DNA of 64,000 nt, taken from contig NZ_JAEKFI010000003.1 of NCBI RefSeq assembly GCF_016650635.1, positions 62,001-126,000 on the forward strand, written 5' to 3'. The notes under the pieces were generated by a model. That model made no database searches. It was not told the origin of the DNA and saw nothing but the letters and a program-made list of their open reading frames with translations. Below, in pieces: positions 1 through 8,905 of the stretch. This stretch comes from Pseudomonas sp. TH43. GTDB lineage: Bacteria; Pseudomonadota; Gammaproteobacteria; Pseudomonadales; Pseudomonadaceae. Made by a program: the position numbers and the translations under genes. How positions within the stretch are numbered: position 1 is the stretch's first letter; each line of letters begins with the position of its first letter.

Positions 1-1
1 C

Positions 2-1369
2 GCGTGCCTGCTACTCACCGCTCGCGATGTCAGCCTGCTGAAAAACGCCGAAGCACAGATCCGTCATCTGGCTTACCACGATCCGCTGACCAATCTGCCC
101 AATCGTGCCCTGCTGATGGATCGCTTGAGTCAGCAGATCGCCTTGCTCAAACGCCACAATCTGCGCGGCGCTTTGTTGTTTCTCGATCTGGATCACTTCA
201 AGCACATCAACGACTCTCTCGGCCATCCGGTTGGCGATACGGTGCTGAAGATTATCACCGCACGACTCGAAGCCAGCGTGCGCATGGAGGACACGGTCGC
301 GCGCCTGGGTGGCGACGAGTTCGTCGTGCTGCTCAGCGGCCTCGAAGGGTCGCGCAACGAAGTCAGTCTGCAAGTGCGCAATCTGGCCGACACCCTTCGC
401 GAACTGTTGTCGGAGCCGATGTTCCTCGACGGCCAGCGCCTGCAAGTAACGCCGAGCATCGGCGTGGCGCTGATTCCTGATCACGGCTCGACCCCGACCG
501 ACCTGCTCAAACGTGCCGACATTGCCCTCTACCGCGCCAAGGATTCCGGGCGCAACACCACGACGATGTACCACAACACCATGCAGAAGGCGGCCAGCGA
601 ACGGCTGCGCATGGAGACCGACTTGCGCCTGGCGCTGTCGCGCGGTGAGTTCAACGTGCATTTCCAGCCGCAGATCGATGCCCGCGACAACCGCATCATC
701 GGCGCCGAAGCCTTGGTGCGCTGGAATCACCCGGAACTCGGCGCGCAATCACCCACCGAGTTCATCAAAGTGCTGGAGGACAGCGGGTTGATTCTCGAAG
801 TCGGCACGTGGATCCTCGACGAAGCCTGCGATGCCTTCAAACAACTGATCGCCGAACACCTGATCGACCCGCTCAATTTCAGCCTCTGCGTGAACATCAG
901 CCCGCGACAGTTCCGCCAGAACGACTTTGTCGAACGCATCGAACACAGCATGGTCAGCCACGGGCTGCCCTGCTCGCTGCTGAAACTGGAAATCACCGAA
1001 GGCATCGTCATCCAGAATCTGGAAGACACCATCAGCAAAATGCGTCGCCTGAAAAAGCTAGGCGTAAGCTTTGCCATGGACGATTTCGGCACCGGTTATT
1101 CGTCGCTGACTTACCTCAAGCGCCTGCCGGTCGACACCCTGAAAATCGATCAGTCGTTTATCCGCGACGCCACCACCGACCCGAACGATGCGGAAATCAT
1201 CCGTGCCATCGTGGCCATGGCCCGCAGCCTGGCGCTGGAGGTGATCGCCGAAGGCGTGGAAACTTCAGAGCAACTGGCATTCCTGCAAGGTCTGGGCTGC
1301 CATTTGTATCAAGGCTACTGGCACAGCCGACCACTACCGCTGGAGGATCTGAAAAAGCTCCTGCCCTGA
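2..1369 (+). CDS. GGDEF-EAL domain protein, C-terminal part (cut by window edge)
   Basis: The open frame runs in from the left edge, so the N-terminal sensor region is missing and 455 residues are visible. The visible part opens with the usual GGDEF lead-in (YHDPLTNLPNR) and has an intact GGDEF active loop (RLGGDEF). It continues into an EAL domain with the EALVRW motif, the NxSPRQF segment and the late DDFGTGYSS and EGVET motifs, and ends just after the EAL domain. Proteins of this family make and/or degrade cyclic di-GMP at the inner membrane or in the cytosol. Both catalytic signatures look intact, so either or both activities are possible; which dominates cannot be told. The next gene is 94 bp downstream on the same strand and functionally unrelated. 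Confidence 0.93.
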   Translation, partial: ACLLLTARDVSLLKNAEAQIRHLAYHDPLTNLPNRALLMDRLSQQIALLKRHNLRGALLFLDLDHFKHINDSLGHPVGDTVLKIITARLEASVRMEDTVARLGGDEFVVLLSGLEGSRNEVSLQVRNLADTLRELLSEPMFLDGQRLQVTPSIGVALIPDHGSTPTDLLKRADIALYRAKDSGRNTTTMYHNTMQKAASERLRMETDLRLALSRGEFNVHFQPQIDARDNRIIGAEALVRWNHPELGAQSPTEFIKVLEDSGLILEVGTWILDEACDAFKQLIAEHLIDPLNFSLCVNISPRQFRQNDFVERIEHSMVSHGLPCSLLKLEITEGIVIQNLEDTISKMRRLKKLGVSFAMDDFGTGYSSLTYLKRLPVDTLKIDQSFIRDATTDPNDAEIIRAIVAMARSLALEVIAEGVETSEQLAFLQGLGCHLYQGYWHSRPLPLEDLKKLLP

Positions 1370-1463
1370 TATTCGCCGCTGCGCAGCTTGCAACAGAGCG
1401 GCAATTGCCACGGTTTGCGCCAACCTGTAGGGTCGCTTTTTTTGCGCCGTTTCGAGATCTTTC

Positions 1464-3155
1464 ATGCAGGATGCAACCCTCCCCCGCCCGGCATTGCTGG
1501 GCATCGACCTTGGCACCACCAACAGCCTGATCGCCGTCTGGCGCGACGGTCGCGCCGAGCTGATCCGCAATGCCCTCGGCGACGTGCTGACCCCGTCGGT
1601 GGTCAGCCTCGATGAAGACGATACGATCCTGGTCGGCAAAGCCGCCCGCGCCCGCCTGACCACGCACCCGGATCGCACGGCTGCCGCATTCAAACGCTTC
1701 ATGGGCAGCGATAAACAGATCGAGCTCGGCGCGCGCGCCTTCAGCCCTGAAGAGTTGTCGGCTCTGGTACTCGGTTCACTCAAGCAAGATGCCGAAGCAT
1801 TTCTGGGTCATCCGGTCTCTGAGGCGGTGATTTCGGTGCCGGCGTATTTCAGTGACGAACAACGCAAGCGCACTCTGTTTGCCGCCGAACTGGCCGGTTT
1901 GTCCGTCACGCGGCTGATCAACGAGCCGACCGCAGCGGCCATGGCTTATGGGCTGCATGAGCAGAAATTCGAACGCACGCTGATCTTCGATCTGGGCGGC
2001 GGCACTTTCGATGTCACGGTGTTGGAATACGCCTTGCCGCTGATCGAAGTGCACGCGTCCACCGGTGACAACTTCCTTGGTGGCGAAGACTTCACTGCCG
2101 CGCTGTTGCAAGCCTGCCTCAAAGACTGGCAACTGACGCCGGCACTGATCGACGCCCAGAGCATGGCCAGCCTCGCCGATGCGCTGGAGCAACTCAAATG
2201 CAAACTGGGTGAAGGCCCCCAGCAACTGCACTGGCGGCTTGGCGAAAAAACCTTCGAATGGGCGCTGGACGCAGCCACTGCGGTAAACCTCTGGGAACCG
2301 CTATTGGGCCGCTTGCGTGCGCCGATCGAACAGGCCCTGCGCGATGCCCGCCTCAAACCCCGCGACCTCGACAGCCTGGTGCTGGTCGGCGGCGCCACGC
2401 GCATGCTGGCGGTGCAACAACTGGTTGCGACGCTGTTCGGCCGCCTGCCTTATCGGCATCTCGACCCGGACACCATCGTCGCGCTTGGCGCAGCCACACA
2501 AGCGGCGTGCAAGGCCCGCGATGGCGCAGTAGAGGAGCTGATCCTGACCGACGTCTGCCCTTACACGCTGGGCATCGAGACGATGCGCGGCAAAGGTGTC
2601 GAAGGTGCCTTCTCGCCCATCATCGAGCGCAACACGATCATTCCGACGTCACGGGTGGAACGCTATTACACAACCTACCCACGACAAGAAGAAATCCGTA
2701 TTGCGGTCTATCAGGGCGAACGCCCGTGGGTGCGCGACAACATCTTCATTGAGAGTTTCGATCTGACGCTGACACCCTGCGATCATATTCAGGCGCTGGA
2801 TGTACGCTTCAGTTACGACATCAATGGCCTGCTCGAGGTTGACGTCATGCTGCTTCAGACCGGCAAGCGCCACAGCCACGCCATCGACCGCAGCCCCACC
2901 GGCCTTGACGAAGCGTCACGTCAGAACAGCCACGACCGGCTCGCCGCACTCAAGGTTCACCCGCGCGACGCGTTGCCCAACCGCACCTTGCTGGCACGCC
3001 TGGAGCGCGCCTGGATGCAGAGCCTCGGCACCGAGCGCGAACGCATTGCCGAATGGTTGCACGGTTTCACGGCTGTGCTCGCCGACCAGCAACCTGCGCA
3101 GATTGCCAGCCAGCGCTCACAGCTCAACGACGCCCTGGATGAACTGCGCTTCTAG
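1464..3155 (+). CDS. hscC: Hsp70-family chaperone HscC
   Basis: The 563-residue product is a short Hsp70. The N-terminal ATPase domain has the phosphate-1 motif GIDLGTTNS near residue 14, NEPTAAAMAYG, the phosphate-2 motif DLGGGTFDVTV and the adenosine motif LVGGATRM. A shortened substrate-binding domain follows. Its length matches HscC (about 556 residues in E. coli) and not DnaK (about 638), and the C-terminal lid is much reduced. HscC is an ATP-dependent cytosolic chaperone that needs a dedicated J-domain partner; such a partner is encoded convergently right next to it, and the two stop codons overlap. The upstream gap to the cyclic-di-GMP gene shows no obvious terminator. Confidence 0.9.
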   Translation: MQDATLPRPALLGIDLGTTNSLIAVWRDGRAELIRNALGDVLTPSVVSLDEDDTILVGKAARARLTTHPDRTAAAFKRFMGSDKQIELGARAFSPEELSALVLGSLKQDAEAFLGHPVSEAVISVPAYFSDEQRKRTLFAAELAGLSVTRLINEPTAAAMAYGLHEQKFERTLIFDLGGGTFDVTVLEYALPLIEVHASTGDNFLGGEDFTAALLQACLKDWQLTPALIDAQSMASLADALEQLKCKLGEGPQQLHWRLGEKTFEWALDAATAVNLWEPLLGRLRAPIEQALRDARLKPRDLDSLVLVGGATRMLAVQQLVATLFGRLPYRHLDPDTIVALGAATQAACKARDGAVEELILTDVCPYTLGIETMRGKGVEGAFSPIIERNTIIPTSRVERYYTTYPRQEEIRIAVYQGERPWVRDNIFIESFDLTLTPCDHIQALDVRFSYDINGLLEVDVMLLQTGKRHSHAIDRSPTGLDEASRQNSHDRLAALKVHPRDALPNRTLLARLERAWMQSLGTERERIAEWLHGFTAVLADQQPAQIASQRSQLNDALDELRF

Positions 3156-5869
3156 CCGATGAGACGCCGCAACGCAGCCTGCAAACCGGCGGACAGCGGG
3201 TCTTCACGAAAGCTTTCCGGGGGCATGCCATAGCGGTTGGGCAACTTCTCCCCGGGAAAGCCGAACAGGACCAGCGGCAGAAACGGCAAGACGGGTGTCA
3301 GTCCGGCGAGCACCAGAAAGGTCGGTATACCTCGGCCCATGTCATGCAGGCGTCGGAGCATGGCGCCGAGCAGAATCAACACCCCGAGCAACAACACCAC
3401 CAGGGCGGGCGTCGTCGACCCACTGAGCACGGCGACCAGCGGGGTGAGCAGCACCAGGCCAATCACTTGCCCGACAAAGGCCTCGCGACTCAGCCGCGAG
3501 CCAAGGCGCCAGAAGGCCATGGCCGATGTCGGCCGCGCCTCGGCCCTGGCCAGCAGCAAACGCTCCGACCACGACAGCAGCGCGCTGCAGGCAAAACGCA
3601 AACCGAGGCCGTTCTGCAGGTTGTCCTTGGCGCGCTGCAGGCGTATCAAGTTTTTCTGACGTGGCACACCCGCGTCGCCGTACCTGACCAGATCCTTGAG
3701 CGCATCGAGCGCCAGGTAAAAGTCGTCGATGTCATCAATGCCCTCCAGCGCCTCGCGAGAAGGCCGTACCGGTTCGCCCTTGATCAAGCTGTGGCGGAAG
3801 CCGTCGAACCAATCCTGCGGGTTGACGACTTCGGTAATCCTGTCGAGTAGAAAACGTCGCTGTTTGGCATCAAACAATCCTGTGTGATACAGAACCCCGG
3901 TCAGCAGCATCCGGCCGAGCAGGTCGTCGTCAAAAGCCCTCAGATCGCGGCGCATGCACGTGAACAACCGGTCGTTGCTGAGCAAGCGCAGGCTGTCGAG
4001 CGCCTCCTGAACCCCATACATCTGCTGGGCCAGCAGCGCTTGCACCGGTTCTTCGGTTTGCAGCAAGCCGAGCAAGCCACTGCAATTGCCTTGCTCACGC
4101 AACAATCGCTGCAATAACGGCTGCAAGCGGCTGAGCGGATGGGCCGGGTTGAATGCCAATGACTCCAGCATCCGCCCGTCGATCAATGGCAACCAACGCT
4201 CCGTTTGCCCCAGCAACGCCAGCAGAAACAGCGTTTGCGCGTGCCATTGCCACAACGCTTCGCCCGCCTCCGGCGCCGGCAACAGCACATTGTGTTGAGC
4301 CAGTTGCAGCAGTTGTGTCAGTTCCGACAGATCAGTGCCGGCGTACGAACCGTTGAGCTTGAAGTCTTCGTCAATGCGCGCGAGCGCGGCATGACCGTAA
4401 GGACGCAACCGGCGCAACCACCCACGGCAGAGGCTGTGCGACTGATCGCTGGTCTGCGCCGCCGGCAGTTGCGGCGACACTGCGTTTTCATCGATGTAGG
4501 CATTCATCGCCAACGCGATCGGCGCTTGCTTCAGCCAGCGCACATGTTGCTCCGCCTGACACTGAAAGCCACTCAGCACCAGCGCTTCAAGTGCATCCAG
4601 CGGCAACGTCTCGTCGAGCACCTGCTGCAACAACAGCACGTCACCGCGATGCAACGCCCACGCGTGCCGATAAAGTCGCTGCAAGCGGATGTCGGCATGC
4701 TCGCCGAGCAACAGCGCCAGCAGCGGCAACTCATCGTCGTGCAGGCGCCAATCGACGAAAGCCCTGGCCAGCCCTTGAAGTTGCAGAGGACCTACGTCCA
4801 GCCAGCGCAACAGGGTTTGCGGTTGCTGAGACGGGCTGCCATACGCCTGACTGGCGTCGTCAAGATCAAGCGGCCAGGCACTGAAAGGCTGGGCACAATC
4901 GAAGGCCTGAATCAGCAACGGCAGCAAGTCCGGTGAGCGCTCGGCACATAACGCCAACAACTGGCCTTCGGCTTTCGGATGGCGATGTTCCTGCCACAAG
5001 CGGATCCAGTTCGGCCACGCCTGATCGTCCAGCCCCTGCAAACTGCACTGACTGGCCAGCAAGTACAGCCAGTCAATATCGTCAGGATGCTGACGCTGGT
5101 GTTCGACACAGCACTGCAGCAACCCTTCCCCGCTGATACCCGCCTGAGTGAACTGCCCGAGCAGGCGCTTGATGTACGCCTCATCATCAGGCAACGGCAA
5201 GCAGGCGTGTCGGAGAGCGAAATGACTGAATTCGTGCAGCGGACGCTGGGCGAAGGTGACTTCGAGGCTGCGGGTGTACCACAGCGACTCAACCTGTGCG
5301 GCCTCAGGCCACTGGTTCATCAGCGCCAGATCGAACGGGTCGGGGGTTTTTATCCGTTGCAGAAACACTTCGACCCGCTCCGCGTGATCGTAGTCAAGAT
5401 CGAGCAGTTGTTGATCCCAGGCCATCCGCTGTGCGAGCAGGTTCGCGCATCGGTGCGACAGCAAGCCGGCATCGGTCATTCGGTGGTAGAAATCCCAGCT
5501 GAGGTCAACCAGCTCATCCAGAGGCAATTGATCCAGCGTTCGGATAAACGCCTGCCACGCAGCAAAATTGAAACGCCGTGCAGGATCGTCGAGCAGCTCA
5601 CAGAAATCCACGAAGGCCCGGGGCACCTCAGTGACCGTCTCGTCGGGTGCCTCGAACTCGCTGTAGTCTTCTTCCTCGTCCTCGTCCTCGTCCTCTTCGG
5701 CAGCATCTTCGCGAGCCAGACGCACGGCTTTTTCATACGCCATGCGCAACGCTTGAAAGCCTTCGGGATCGGTCTCCGGGTGATGTGCGGGCAGACGCGC
5801 GCGGTAGGCATCACGGATCAGGGTTTCGTCGGTGGTGGGCTCAATGCCCAGATGAATCCAGCAACTCAT
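3152..5869 (-). CDS. J-domain membrane protein with C-terminal DUF805, likely HscC co-chaperone
   Basis: The 905-residue protein starts with a J-like domain (about residues 1-70) in which the classical HPD is replaced by HPETD, followed by a very acidic linker rich in Glu and Asp. A long helical middle region has no motif I recognise. The C-terminus has four or so hydrophobic segments and the LRRLHDMGR signature of the DUF805 membrane family. I chose the start at 5869 because it overlaps the stop of the upstream DUF1266 gene in an ATGA, which implies translational coupling. A longer frame back to 5929 exists but would run well into that gene. The convergent neighbour is hscC, so I infer this is its membrane-anchored co-chaperone, analogous to DjlC/HscD of E. 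coli. Confidence 0.8.
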   Translation of the reverse strand: MSCWIHLGIEPTTDETLIRDAYRARLPAHHPETDPEGFQALRMAYEKAVRLAREDAAEEDEDEDEEEDYSEFEAPDETVTEVPRAFVDFCELLDDPARRFNFAAWQAFIRTLDQLPLDELVDLSWDFYHRMTDAGLLSHRCANLLAQRMAWDQQLLDLDYDHAERVEVFLQRIKTPDPFDLALMNQWPEAAQVESLWYTRSLEVTFAQRPLHEFSHFALRHACLPLPDDEAYIKRLLGQFTQAGISGEGLLQCCVEHQRQHPDDIDWLYLLASQCSLQGLDDQAWPNWIRLWQEHRHPKAEGQLLALCAERSPDLLPLLIQAFDCAQPFSAWPLDLDDASQAYGSPSQQPQTLLRWLDVGPLQLQGLARAFVDWRLHDDELPLLALLLGEHADIRLQRLYRHAWALHRGDVLLLQQVLDETLPLDALEALVLSGFQCQAEQHVRWLKQAPIALAMNAYIDENAVSPQLPAAQTSDQSHSLCRGWLRRLRPYGHAALARIDEDFKLNGSYAGTDLSELTQLLQLAQHNVLLPAPEAGEALWQWHAQTLFLLALLGQTERWLPLIDGRMLESLAFNPAHPLSRLQPLLQRLLREQGNCSGLLGLLQTEEPVQALLAQQMYGVQEALDSLRLLSNDRLFTCMRRDLRAFDDDLLGRMLLTGVLYHTGLFDAKQRRFLLDRITEVVNPQDWFDGFRHSLIKGEPVRPSREALEGIDDIDDFYLALDALKDLVRYGDAGVPRQKNLIRLQRAKDNLQNGLGLRFACSALLSWSERLLLARAEARPTSAMAFWRLGSRLSREAFVGQVIGLVLLTPLVAVLSGSTTPALVVLLLGVLILLGAMLRRLHDMGRGIPTFLVLAGLTPVLPFLPLVLFGFPGEKLPNRYGMPPESFREDPLSAGLQAALRRLIG

Positions 5870-6561
5870 GACCAGTCGAACTCCTTGAGCGATGCCGGAC
5901 GTGGCGGCAACTCGATTTCCATTTGCCAAGGCAAGTCAGGCAGAAACTGCGGGATGTTCTGATCCATACCACGGGCGATCAGCAGGTTATGCGTGGTCTG
6001 CCCTTGTCGATCGAGCTCGAACGCCAGTGCCTCATCACTTTTACTTTGGCAGCACCAGAATGCCCGCCCGATAAGGAAGCCATGGAAGTAAGCCATCCAG
6101 CTGTCGTAATGAAATTGCGCCCTGACGGCCAGGCGCGTGTGCAGCCACTGACTCTCGACCAGATCAATCCACTGGTTGCGCACACCGCAGCGCAGGAGGA
6201 ACCCCATGCGCCCGTAGTCCCAGGACAAAATCCCGCCAGCCCCGCAGCTGTCGAAGGTGCGGCTGGCAAACTCATGCAGAACGCGTTCACGGAGTTCGAG
6301 GCGCTCAAGCAGCGCCGGCCATTCACTCGGCAGGCAACGCTGCCAGGCCAGATACGCGGCACTGAGATGTTTGGCATGGCCGTCGTCGGTCATCCGCCTG
6401 AGCATGCCGAACAGCTCCTGGCGGTCATCAATGCCCCAGCTGTTCTTCAGATTGATGTACGCGTCGTCGCAGAAAGCAGGGTCGTCGTACCCGGCTCCAG
6501 GATTGAGCGCCGCCATAGGCGCAGACAGGGCCCACAGCCAGCGCTGCTGAATCTCATCCAT
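5866..6561 (-). CDS. DUF1266 domain protein
   Basis: This 231-residue protein resembles the DUF1266 family, with a Trp-rich body containing GGILSWDYGRMGFLLRCG and a conserved WGIDDRQEL segment. I start it at the ATG at 6561, which has a GGAG ribosome site eight bases upstream; the longer frame to 6645 has no such site. It overlaps the J-domain gene by four bases and so forms a two-gene operon with it. No enzymatic function is known to me. The position suggests a link to the HscC/J-protein system or to an envelope process that system serves, but that is inference. Confidence 0.75.
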   Translation of the reverse strand: MDEIQQRWLWALSAPMAALNPGAGYDDPAFCDDAYINLKNSWGIDDRQELFGMLRRMTDDGHAKHLSAAYLAWQRCLPSEWPALLERLELRERVLHEFASRTFDSCGAGGILSWDYGRMGFLLRCGVRNQWIDLVESQWLHTRLAVRAQFHYDSWMAYFHGFLIGRAFWCCQSKSDEALAFELDRQGQTTHNLLIARGMDQNIPQFLPDLPWQMEIELPPRPASLKEFDWS

Positions 6562-6664
6562 GAAAAATGCTCCAGGCCGACCGGTGAGGGATGGAGGGTC
6601 GGCAAAACTGCGGCGGATTGTAGAGAAACCGCTGCCGGGCGGCAAAGCCGGTGTGTAGCGCCCA

Positions 6665-6694
6665 TAAAAAAGGCCCCGACGTATCGGGGCCTTC
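6665..6694 (-). terminator. Rho-independent terminator of ibpA
   Basis: A perfect GC-rich hairpin (AAGGCCCCGA / TCGGGGCCTT) is followed on the minus strand by a run of T. It lies about 45 bases past the ibpA stop codon. Confidence 0.88.
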
Positions 6695-6740
6695 GTTCAG
6701 CGGCTCAGCGCCCATTCAGACGCTTTTATCTGCAACTGAA

Positions 6741-7187
6741 TCAGTGCTGCAGAGCCGGTTTTTGCGTCCCGTTGATCGGGATGCGCTTGGCCTTCGCTTC
6801 TTCCGGGACCACACGCAACAGGTCAATGCTCAGCAGACCGTTACTCAGGTCGGCGGCTTTGATCTCGATGTGATCAGCCAGGCGGAAGGACAACTTGAAT
6901 GCACGCTGGGCGATGCCCTGGTGCAGGAAGGTCACGCCTTCGTTGGCATCACGCTTGCCGCCACTGATGGTCAGCACACCCTTCTCGACTTGCAGCTCCA
7001 GGTTTTCTTCCTGGAAACCGGCCGCGGCAACGACGATGCGATATTGATCATCACCGTGCTTTTCCACGTTGTAAGGCGGATAGGTGCTACCAGGCTCGTT
7101 GCGCAGGGCGGTTTCGAACAGGTCGTTGAAACGGTCGAAGCCTACCGAGGAACGGAACAGTGGTGCGAGGGAAAATGCAGTACTCAT
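6741..7187 (-). CDS. ibpA: Small heat-shock protein, Hsp20/IbpA family
   Basis: The 148-residue product has the IbpA opening (FRSSVGFDRFNDLF) and an alpha-crystallin domain at about residues 35-130. The C-terminal anchoring motif appears as IPING. It acts as an ATP-independent holdase that keeps unfolding proteins soluble for DnaK/ClpB. Regulation is visible in the DNA: a sigma32-type promoter and a likely ROSE RNA thermometer lie directly upstream (separate entries), so expression should rise both transcriptionally and translationally on heat shock. It is a single-gene unit with its own terminator. Confidence 0.93.
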   Translation of the reverse strand: MSTAFSLAPLFRSSVGFDRFNDLFETALRNEPGSTYPPYNVEKHGDDQYRIVVAAAGFQEENLELQVEKGVLTISGGKRDANEGVTFLHQGIAQRAFKLSFRLADHIEIKAADLSNGLLSIDLLRVVPEEAKAKRIPINGTQKPALQH

Positions 7188-7259
7188 GGTTCAAATCTCC
7201 TGAAAACAATCAGCAAGGTTTTGTGTATCCGCGACCCGAATTCGGCATCGCGTAACCCT
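7188..7259 (-). ncRNA. Likely ROSE-type RNA thermometer in the ibpA leader
   Basis: The ribosome site AGGAG (plus-strand 7197-7201) lies nine bases before the ibpA start. Ten bases further upstream is TTGCT (7212-7216), which can pair with it imperfectly around a G facing a G; this is the hallmark of the UYGCU anti-Shine-Dalgarno strand of ROSE elements. A second stem around CCGAATTCGG lies further upstream. ROSE elements are established for Pseudomonas ibpA; the pairing here is my hand fold. Confidence 0.7.
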
Positions 7260-7260
7260 T

Positions 7261-7288
7261 AAATAGGGACCGCCGATTTGATTTCAAG
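7261..7288 (-). promoter_or_regulatory. Sigma32 (RpoH) promoter of ibpA
   Basis: On the minus strand CTTGAAA (plus 7282-7288) and CCCTATTT (7261-7268) are separated by 13 bases, matching the RpoH consensus CTTGAAA-N13-14-CCCCATNT closely. Confidence 0.82.
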
Positions 7289-7308
7289 AGATTATTTGCA
7301 GATTTTTT

Positions 7309-8268
7309 TCACGCCGCTTCAACGACCGGCAGACCGAGCAAACGCGAGACATGATCCGGTTCCGTTTCACGACGCAAGACGGTGAACAGCTCGGTGGCCT
7401 CGGGATAATTGCGCGTCAGCATTGCCAGCCATTGCTTCAAACGGCCCGGTGATTGACGCGCAGTCATCTGCGCTTTGGCCTGTAACCAGAAGTCCTGGAT
7501 CAGCGGCATCAGCTCGGCCCAGGTCATCTCGACGACTTCCTCACCGGCGCGCGCTGCAGCGATCTGCCTGGCCAGATCCGGGCGCGAGACCAGGCCACGA
7601 CCGAGCATGATGTCTTCCACGCCACTGATTTCCCGGCAACGGCGCCAGTCTTCGACGCTCCAGATATCACCGTTGGCAAACACCGGCACCTTGACCACGT
7701 CCTGCACGCGCGGAATCCACTCCCAATGCGCTGGTGGTTTGTAACCGTCCATTTTGGTTCGGGCGTGAACCACGATGTGTTCGGCGCCACCTTCGGCCAA
7801 TGCCGTGGCGCAGACGAGCGAGCCGTCCGGGCTGTCGAAACCGAGGCGCATCTTCGCGGTGACGGGAATGTGCGCAGGCACAGCGCGGCGCACGTGCTCG
7901 ACGATCTGGTTGAGCAGTTCGGGCTCTTTAAGCAGTACCGCGCCGCCACGGGACTTGTTCACGGTCTTGGCCGGGCAGCCGAAGTTGAGGTCGATTACCT
8001 CAGAACCGAGTTCGCAGGCCAGCGCTGCGTTTTCCGCCAGGCACACCGGGTCGGAACCGAGCAGTTGCACACGCAATGGCACGCCCGACGCCGTGCGAGC
8101 GCCGTTGAGCAGTTCCGGGCCGAACTTGTGGAAGTAGGCTGGCGTGAGCAATTGATCGTTGACCCGGATGAATTCGGTCACGCACCAATCGATGCCGCCA
8201 ACGCGGGTCAACACGTCGCGCAGGATGTCGTCGACCAACCCTTCCATGGGCGCCAGAGCAATTTGCAT
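7309..8268 (-). CDS. dusC: tRNA-dihydrouridine(16) synthase DusC
   Basis: The 319-residue flavoenzyme opens with the Dus signature [14 protein letters not shown] and contains [16 protein letters not shown] with the catalytic cysteine, the KMRLGFD strand, a VHARTK segment and the FMN-phosphate loop NGDIWS. The EGLVD opening and the length are those of the DusC branch, which reduces uridine 16 in the D-loop of tRNA. It is a single gene between ibpA and a thioesterase and is followed only by the ibpA leader region. Confidence 0.92.
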   Translation of the reverse strand: MQIALAPMEGLVDDILRDVLTRVGGIDWCVTEFIRVNDQLLTPAYFHKFGPELLNGARTASGVPLRVQLLGSDPVCLAENAALACELGSEVIDLNFGCPAKTVNKSRGGAVLLKEPELLNQIVEHVRRAVPAHIPVTAKMRLGFDSPDGSLVCATALAEGGAEHIVVHARTKMDGYKPPAHWEWIPRVQDVVKVPVFANGDIWSVEDWRRCREISGVEDIMLGRGLVSRPDLARQIAAARAGEEVVEMTWAELMPLIQDFWLQAKAQMTARQSPGRLKQWLAMLTRNYPEATELFTVLRRETEPDHVSRLLGLPVVEAA

Positions 8269-8335
8269 GGGAAAACACTACTTAAAGAAAAACGTGCGGC
8301 AGTTTACTGGATTACGAGAAAAACCGCAGATCCCT

Positions 8336-8406
8336 TGTAGGAGTGAGCCTGCTCGCGATAGCGGTGTGGCTGACACATTGCTATCGCGAGCAGGCTCACT
8401 CCTACA
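8336..8406. repeat. REP-type palindrome pair
   Basis: Two perfectly complementary 26-base arms (8336-8361 and 8381-8406), beginning TGTAGGAGTGAGCCTGCTCG, flank a 19-base loop between the thioesterase and dusC genes. This is the commonest intergenic palindrome family of fluorescent pseudomonads. Confidence 0.9.
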
Positions 8407-8408
8407 GT

Positions 8409-8858
8409 TTAAATTTGGGCAGATTCTGAGGGCTGGATCGCCGGGCCGTAGCCGTCGATGAATTCGGCGGGCATGCGCTTGGGCTTGCCCGTGGACAGCT
8501 CGATGCAGACGAAGGTGGTTTGCGCGCGGAGCAGCGTGGTGTTGTCGCTCGGGCGTTTGAGCTGGAAATGCCGGGTCATCCTCAGACGCTGGTCCCAATC
8601 GACGATCCAGGTCGCCAACTGCAGCTCGTCGCCTTCGTAGGCAGCGGCCAGATAATCGATTTCGTGGCGCACCACCGCCATCGCCCGATCCAGGCGCCGG
8701 TACTCGACCAGATCCAGCCCCAGACGCTGCGAATGGCGCCAGGCGCAGCGTTCGAGCCAGGTGACGTAGACCGCGTTGTTCGCGTGGCCCAGCCCGTCGA
8801 TGTCCTCGGCGCCTACTTGCAGATCAATGGTAAACGGCGTTGCCCGATCCCAGCCCAT
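8409..8858 (-). CDS. Acyl-CoA thioesterase, hot-dog fold (4HBT/YbgC-like)
   Basis: The 149-residue protein has the hot-dog thioesterase start motif in which the catalytic Asp and the helix cap appear as DGLGHANNAVYVTWLE. The Asn pair after the His is typical of the YbgC/FadM side of the family. These enzymes hydrolyse short- to medium-chain or aromatic acyl-CoAs in the cytosol; the substrate cannot be told from the sequence. The ATG at 8858 is the first in frame. It lies downstream of the alpha/beta hydrolase gene on the same strand with a gap of about 47 bases, so the two may be co-transcribed. Confidence 0.85.
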   Translation of the reverse strand: MGWDRATPFTIDLQVGAEDIDGLGHANNAVYVTWLERCAWRHSQRLGLDLVEYRRLDRAMAVVRHEIDYLAAAYEGDELQLATWIVDWDQRLRMTRHFQLKRPSDNTTLLRAQTTFVCIELSTGKPKRMPAEFIDGYGPAIQPSESAQI

Positions 8859-8905
8859 GCCCCACTCCCGGTCAAATTATTTCAACCGGGGCAGTGTAAC
8901 GGAGC

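Noticed and set aside
1380..1463. Possible regulatory RNA between the GGDEF-EAL gene and hscC
   Set aside because: The gap is short and shows no stable hairpin or promoter that I can support.
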